64,000 nt of DNA from Streptomyces sp. SKN60 (GTDB taxonomy: Bacteria > Actinomycetota > Actinomycetes > Streptomycetales > Streptomycetaceae), in assembly GCF_026236535.1 (NCBI RefSeq), contig NZ_JAHTMW010000008.1, positions 124,001 through 188,000 of the forward strand, in the 5' to 3' direction. Shown in pieces: positions 60,605-64,000 of this stretch. Under the pieces are notes generated by a model that was given only the letters and a program-made list of their open reading frames with translations, ran no database searches and was not told the DNA's origin. Position 1 is the first letter of the stretch. Each line of letters begins with the position of its first letter. The translations under genes and the position numbers were made by a program.

Positions 60605-62092
60605 ATGCCCATGCGGTACTCGGAGTACCGGCGCTATGACGCGGTGGGGCTTGCCGATCTGGTCGCCCGGCGGGAGGTCTCGCCGGGGGAGCTGCTCGAC
60701 GTCGCCGTGGAGCGGGCGGAGGCAGTGAACGGGCGTCTCAACGCCATCGTCACGCCCATGTACGACCTCGCGCGGGAGCGCGTCACCGGGGAGCTCGCCG
60801 GACCTCTCGCCGGTGTGCCGTTCCTGATCAAGGACCTGTTCCAGGACTACGCCGGCCTGCCGACCGGCAGCGGCTCGCGCGCCGCGAGGCGTTCTGTGCC
60901 GTCCCGGCACAGTGAGGTCGTCCGGCGGTGGCTGGACGCGGGGCTGGTCGTCCTCGGCAAGACCAACACGCCGGAGTTCGGCTGCAAGTCGATCACGGAA
61001 CCCGAGGTCAACGGACCCACGCGCAACCCCTGGAACCTCGACCACACTCCTGGGGGTTCGTCGGGTGGCTCGGCCGCGGCTGTCGCGGCCGGGATCGTCC
61101 CCGTGGCGGGCGCCAACGACGGGGGCGGCTCGATCCGTATTCCCGCCGCCTGCTGCGGGCTGTTCGGCCTCAAGCCCGGACGGGGTGTCCTTCCGGCCGG
61201 GCCGTCCCACGCGGAACACCAGCAGGGGCTGGCCACCGAGGGTGTGGTCTCGCGCACCGTCCGCGACACAGCCGCGATGCTGGACGTCCTCACCTCGGGG
61301 GTCGACCTCGGGGGTCCCTACCTGCCGGGCCGCGCCGGCATCCCGTACGCACAGGCCGTGCGGCGACCACCCGGCAGACTGCGTATCGGCTTCACGACCC
61401 GCTCGCCCATCGGCACCCCTGTCGCCGCCGAAGCCATGGCGGCGGTTGAGGAGACCGTCGCGCTCCTGCAGCGGCTGGGCCACGACGTCGAACCGGCCGA
61501 GCCGACCATCGACGGACAACGCCTGGCGCTCGACTTCCTCACCGCCTGGTACACCAGCACCGCGGCCACCGTGGCCGAGCTGCGCCGCACGACCGGCGCG
61601 CGGTCCCGGGACTTCGAAGCGGACACCCTGCTGCTCGCGGCCGTCGGCCGGTCGATCGCGGCCCCCGAGTACTACGCCGCCCATGACCGACGGAACGCAC
61701 ACGCCCGTGCCCTGACCGACTTCCACGAGCGCTACGACCTGCTGCTCACCCCGACACTCGGCGGCCCGCCCGTCAGGATCGGCGAACTCGACACCCCGGC
61801 CTGGATGAAGGCCGCCGGCCGGCTGCTGACGCGCCTCGGACTCATGGGGCGGCTCGCCAGGACGGACCTGTGGAAGCAAGTCGTCCTCGCCAACCTCACC
61901 ACGGCCCCCTTCACCCAACTCGCCAACATCACGGGCCGCCCCGCCATGTCGGTCCCGGGCCACCGCACGCCGCACGGCCTGCCCCTGGGCGTCCAGTTCG
62001 TCGGCCCGCTCGGCGGCGAAGGGCTGCTGTTCTCCCTCGCCGCCCAGCTGGAGGCCGAACGCCCCTGGGCCCAGGAGGAACCGCCGCTCTAG
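60605..62092 (+). CDS. Amidase (amidase-signature family)
   Basis: A 495-residue amidase of the Ser-cisSer-Lys class. Catalytic Lys in FLIKDLFQD (near 80), cis-Ser in PGGSSGGSAAAVAAG (near 152) and nucleophile Ser in GGGSIRIPAACCG (near 177). It hydrolyses amides to acid plus ammonia or amine. ATG 60605 and 60611 are both possible. Followed at 49 bp by the acyl-CoA ligase, so the released acid may be activated next. Confidence 0.93.
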   Translation: MPMRYSEYRRYDAVGLADLVARREVSPGELLDVAVERAEAVNGRLNAIVTPMYDLARERVTGELAGPLAGVPFLIKDLFQDYAGLPTGSGSRAARRSVPSRHSEVVRRWLDAGLVVLGKTNTPEFGCKSITEPEVNGPTRNPWNLDHTPGGSSGGSAAAVAAGIVPVAGANDGGGSIRIPAACCGLFGLKPGRGVLPAGPSHAEHQQGLATEGVVSRTVRDTAAMLDVLTSGVDLGGPYLPGRAGIPYAQAVRRPPGRLRIGFTTRSPIGTPVAAEAMAAVEETVALLQRLGHDVEPAEPTIDGQRLALDFLTAWYTSTAATVAELRRTTGARSRDFEADTLLLAAVGRSIAAPEYYAAHDRRNAHARALTDFHERYDLLLTPTLGGPPVRIGELDTPAWMKAAGRLLTRLGLMGRLARTDLWKQVVLANLTTAPFTQLANITGRPAMSVPGHRTPHGLPLGVQFVGPLGGEGLLFSLAAQLEAERPWAQEEPPL

Positions 62093-62140
62093 GCATCACC
62101 GGCACCCGCACCGCCGTCCATTCCCACCGTAGGAGCACCC

Positions 62141-63676
62141 ATGACCTTCAACGCCGTGACCTCGCTACGCGAGTCCCGCCGTTCGCACCCCGACAAGCCC
62201 CTGCTCCACTTCGCCGATCACACCCTGACCTACGCCGACGTGGACACGATGTCCGGGCGCGTGGCCGGCGCCCTGCGTGGCCTCGGCTTGCCGCTCGGGG
62301 CCAAGGTGGCCGTCCAACTGCCCAACGTGCCGGAGTTTTTGTTCACGTACTACGGCATCCTCAAGGCCGGCCTGGTCATGGTCCCGCTGAACCCGCTTCT
62401 GAGCGAGGCGGAGACGGCGTTCCAGCTGACGGACTCCGGCGCCGGCCTGCTCGTCACCTTCGAGGGTTGCGCGACCCGGGCGATGGCCGGTGCGGCCCGT
62501 GCGGGTGTGGACGCCGTCTACGTGGTCAGCTTCCCGGACGCGGGGGTGGGTGAGCCGTGGCGCGCGGCGGGCGGCCGGGACTACGTGGAGCTGTGTGCCG
62601 CAGAGGACTCCGGAGAGATCGCGGCCACGAGCCCCGAGGACACGGCCGTCCTGCTCTACACCAGCGGGACCACCGGCCGACCCAAGGGAGCGGAGCTCAC
62701 TCACTTCCAGCTCCACATGAACTGCACCGTGGCGGGCGAGGTGTTCGGCTTCCGGGCGGACGACGTGAGTCTCGCCGTACTGCCGCTCTTCCATGTCTTC
62801 GGCCTTTCGAGCGTGCTCAATATCGCGGTGCGCTTCGGCGGCACCGTCGTGCTGGTGCCGCGGTTCGAGACCACGGCGGTCCTCGATGCCGTCGAGCGTC
62901 ACCGGTGCACCGTGTTCTCCGGTGTGCCGACGATGTACGTCGACTTGTCGCGCGCCGATGTAGCGGGCCGGGATCTGTCCTCGCTCCGGGTCGGCATCTC
63001 GGCCGGAGCGGCCATACCGGGCGAGGTGATCCAGGCCTTCGAGAAGAGAATCCCGACCGCGGTGGTGCTGGAGGGCTACGGTCTGTCCGAGACCGCCGGC
63101 ACCGCGACCTTCAACGTCAGCGCCGAGCAGCGCAAGGTGCTCTCGATCGGCAAGCCGCTGTGGGGCGTGGAGACCCGGATCGTCGACCCGGCGGGCGTCG
63201 TGCTGCCGCCCGGTCCCGACCACATCGGCGAGATCACCATTCGCGGCCACAACGTCATGAAGGGCTACTACAAGCGGCCGGCGGAGACCGCCGAGACGCT
63301 GCGGGACGGCTGGCTCTACACCGGCGACCTGGGGTACCGCGACGACGACGGCTATCTGCATCTGGTCGACCGCAAGAAGGACCTCGTCATCCGGGGCGGG
63401 TACAACGTCTACCCGCGCGAGGTCGAAGAGGTCCTCTACGGCCATCCCGCCGTCGCCGAGGCCGCCGTCCTGGGACGGTCCGACGACCGGCTCGGAGAGG
63501 AAGTCGTCGCCTTCGTCAGTCTGGTTGCCGGAGCTGCCGCGGCCCCGGACGAGATCGTCGCCTACTGCCGGGACCGACTCGCCGCCTACAAGTACCCGCG
63601 CGAGGTCCGCGTCCTGGACGCCCTTCCGAAGGGGCCCACAGGAAAGATCCTCAAGAACGAGCTGCACATGCGTTGA
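62141..63676 (+). CDS. Acyl-CoA ligase (AMP-forming)
   Basis: A 511-residue ANL-superfamily ligase. AMP-binding P-loop LLYTSGTTGRPKGAEL (near 172), GYGLSETAGTATF (near 312), hinge region YTGDLGYRDDDGYLHLVDRK (near 393) and the C-terminal catalytic Lys in PKGPTGKILK (near 503). It activates a carboxylic acid as acyl-CoA. The chain length is not evident, but the neighbours suggest the acid comes from the amidase or esterase. Confidence 0.92.
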   Translation: MTFNAVTSLRESRRSHPDKPLLHFADHTLTYADVDTMSGRVAGALRGLGLPLGAKVAVQLPNVPEFLFTYYGILKAGLVMVPLNPLLSEAETAFQLTDSGAGLLVTFEGCATRAMAGAARAGVDAVYVVSFPDAGVGEPWRAAGGRDYVELCAAEDSGEIAATSPEDTAVLLYTSGTTGRPKGAELTHFQLHMNCTVAGEVFGFRADDVSLAVLPLFHVFGLSSVLNIAVRFGGTVVLVPRFETTAVLDAVERHRCTVFSGVPTMYVDLSRADVAGRDLSSLRVGISAGAAIPGEVIQAFEKRIPTAVVLEGYGLSETAGTATFNVSAEQRKVLSIGKPLWGVETRIVDPAGVVLPPGPDHIGEITIRGHNVMKGYYKRPAETAETLRDGWLYTGDLGYRDDDGYLHLVDRKKDLVIRGGYNVYPREVEEVLYGHPAVAEAAVLGRSDDRLGEEVVAFVSLVAGAAAAPDEIVAYCRDRLAAYKYPREVRVLDALPKGPTGKILKNELHMR

Positions 63677-63773
63677 GCGGCCGGGCGGCTCCGTCGCCGC
63701 TCGAATCACCCGCCTGATGATCACGATCGCCTCGTACTCACATACCCATGTACCGATGCACGGAAGGACCCTC

Positions 63774-64000
63774 ATGACCACCACGTCCCAGAACCCGCCC
63801 GGGGTGGACCTCGCACAGCTGCGCGCCAGGCTCGACGCGGACCTGCCCGGCACCGTGAACGGCGCGTTGCGTGCCCGTCTCCTGGATGGGGGTAAGTCCA
63901 ACCTCACCTACCTGGTCGACGACGGCAGCTCCCGGTGGGTGCTCCGTCGGCCTCCGCTCGGCCATGTCCTGGCCACGGCCCACGACATGAACCGCGAGTA
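63774..64000 (+). CDS. Phosphotransferase family protein, partial (ACAD10/APH type)
   Basis: The first 75 codons of a gene cut by the window end. It starts MTTTSQNPPGVDLAQLRARL and has the aminoglycoside-phosphotransferase N-lobe LLDGGKSNLTYLVDDG and WVLRRPP, typical of APH-like proteins that accompany acyl-CoA catabolic genes. GGAAGGA lies before the ATG. The catalytic loop is outside the window. Confidence 0.8.
   Translation, partial: MTTTSQNPPGVDLAQLRARLDADLPGTVNGALRARLLDGGKSNLTYLVDDGSSRWVLRRPPLGHVLATAHDMNRE

Overview
The window is a high-GC actinobacterial chromosome segment that is almost certainly from Streptomyces. Most genes show strong third-position GC, GTG and TTG starts are common, and TTA codons are rare and placed in accessory genes. 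It carries Streptomyces landmarks: sepH, the cutRS two-component pair and [2Fe-2S]-type ferrochelatase. No rRNA, tRNA or CRISPR array was recognised.

Layout. (1) 0-5.8 kb: end of an unrecognised gene, an alkaline-phosphatase-superfamily enzyme, thymidine kinase, an aromatic-acid-type MFS carrier, then a LysR regulator divergent from an MFS efflux gene. (2) 5.9-21.3 kb: a biosynthetic cluster around a 2445-residue two-module NRPS (C-A-T-C-A-T-TE). My pocket reading gives serine for A1 (DVWHFSLVDK) and a drifted proline-like code for A2. The next gene is a group A FAD monooxygenase. Acyl-Ser-Pro NRPS plus FAD monooxygenase is the known core of bacterial pyrrolizidine alkaloid and brabantamide-type pathways. 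Around this core sit an SDR whose YxxxK lysine is Gln, a PaaN-type aldehyde dehydrogenase, a short LAL/LuxR regulator overlapping it by 4 nt, a DAO-type FAD oxidoreductase and a divergent alpha/beta hydrolase. The NRPS and PaaN genes each have one TTA codon, which points to bldA control. The NRPS promoter region has two 18-bp operator-like elements and a 12-bp tandem repeat. (3) 21.3-28.2 kb: GlxA-type regulator, a YfhO-type membrane protein, a GT2 and polysialyltransferase-like pair (cell-surface glycan), and a VOC protein. (4) 28.4-39 kb: rhodanese, sepH, a membrane protein, sugar-lactone oxidase with an overlapping MFS gene, ferrochelatase, inositol monophosphatase followed by a duplicated copy of its own 3' end, a 57-residue protein, and cutRS. 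(5) 39.4-54 kb: a core actinobacterial block (DUF4193, DUF3093, dut, DUF3710, OB-fold, DUF3159, two TrkA proteins, KimA-like permease, TRAM RNA methyltransferase). Its order resembles M. tuberculosis Rv2689c-Rv2701c, with an orphan ABC ATPase and kdpDE inserted. (6) 54-57.8 kb: a degraded accessory stretch with gene fragments, YihY, a lipoprotein, a DUF1269 protein and a transposase remnant. (7) 57.8-64 kb: a catabolic segment with PucR regulator, HSL-type esterase, TetR regulator divergent from an amidase across a clear operator, acyl-CoA ligase and the start of a phosphotransferase.

The strongest candidates for something new are the non-core genes of the pyrrolizidine-type cluster and its promoter architecture. 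Next are the 21-bp phased repeats upstream of the KimA-like potassium permease and the all-synonymous duplication of the inositol monophosphatase 3' end.
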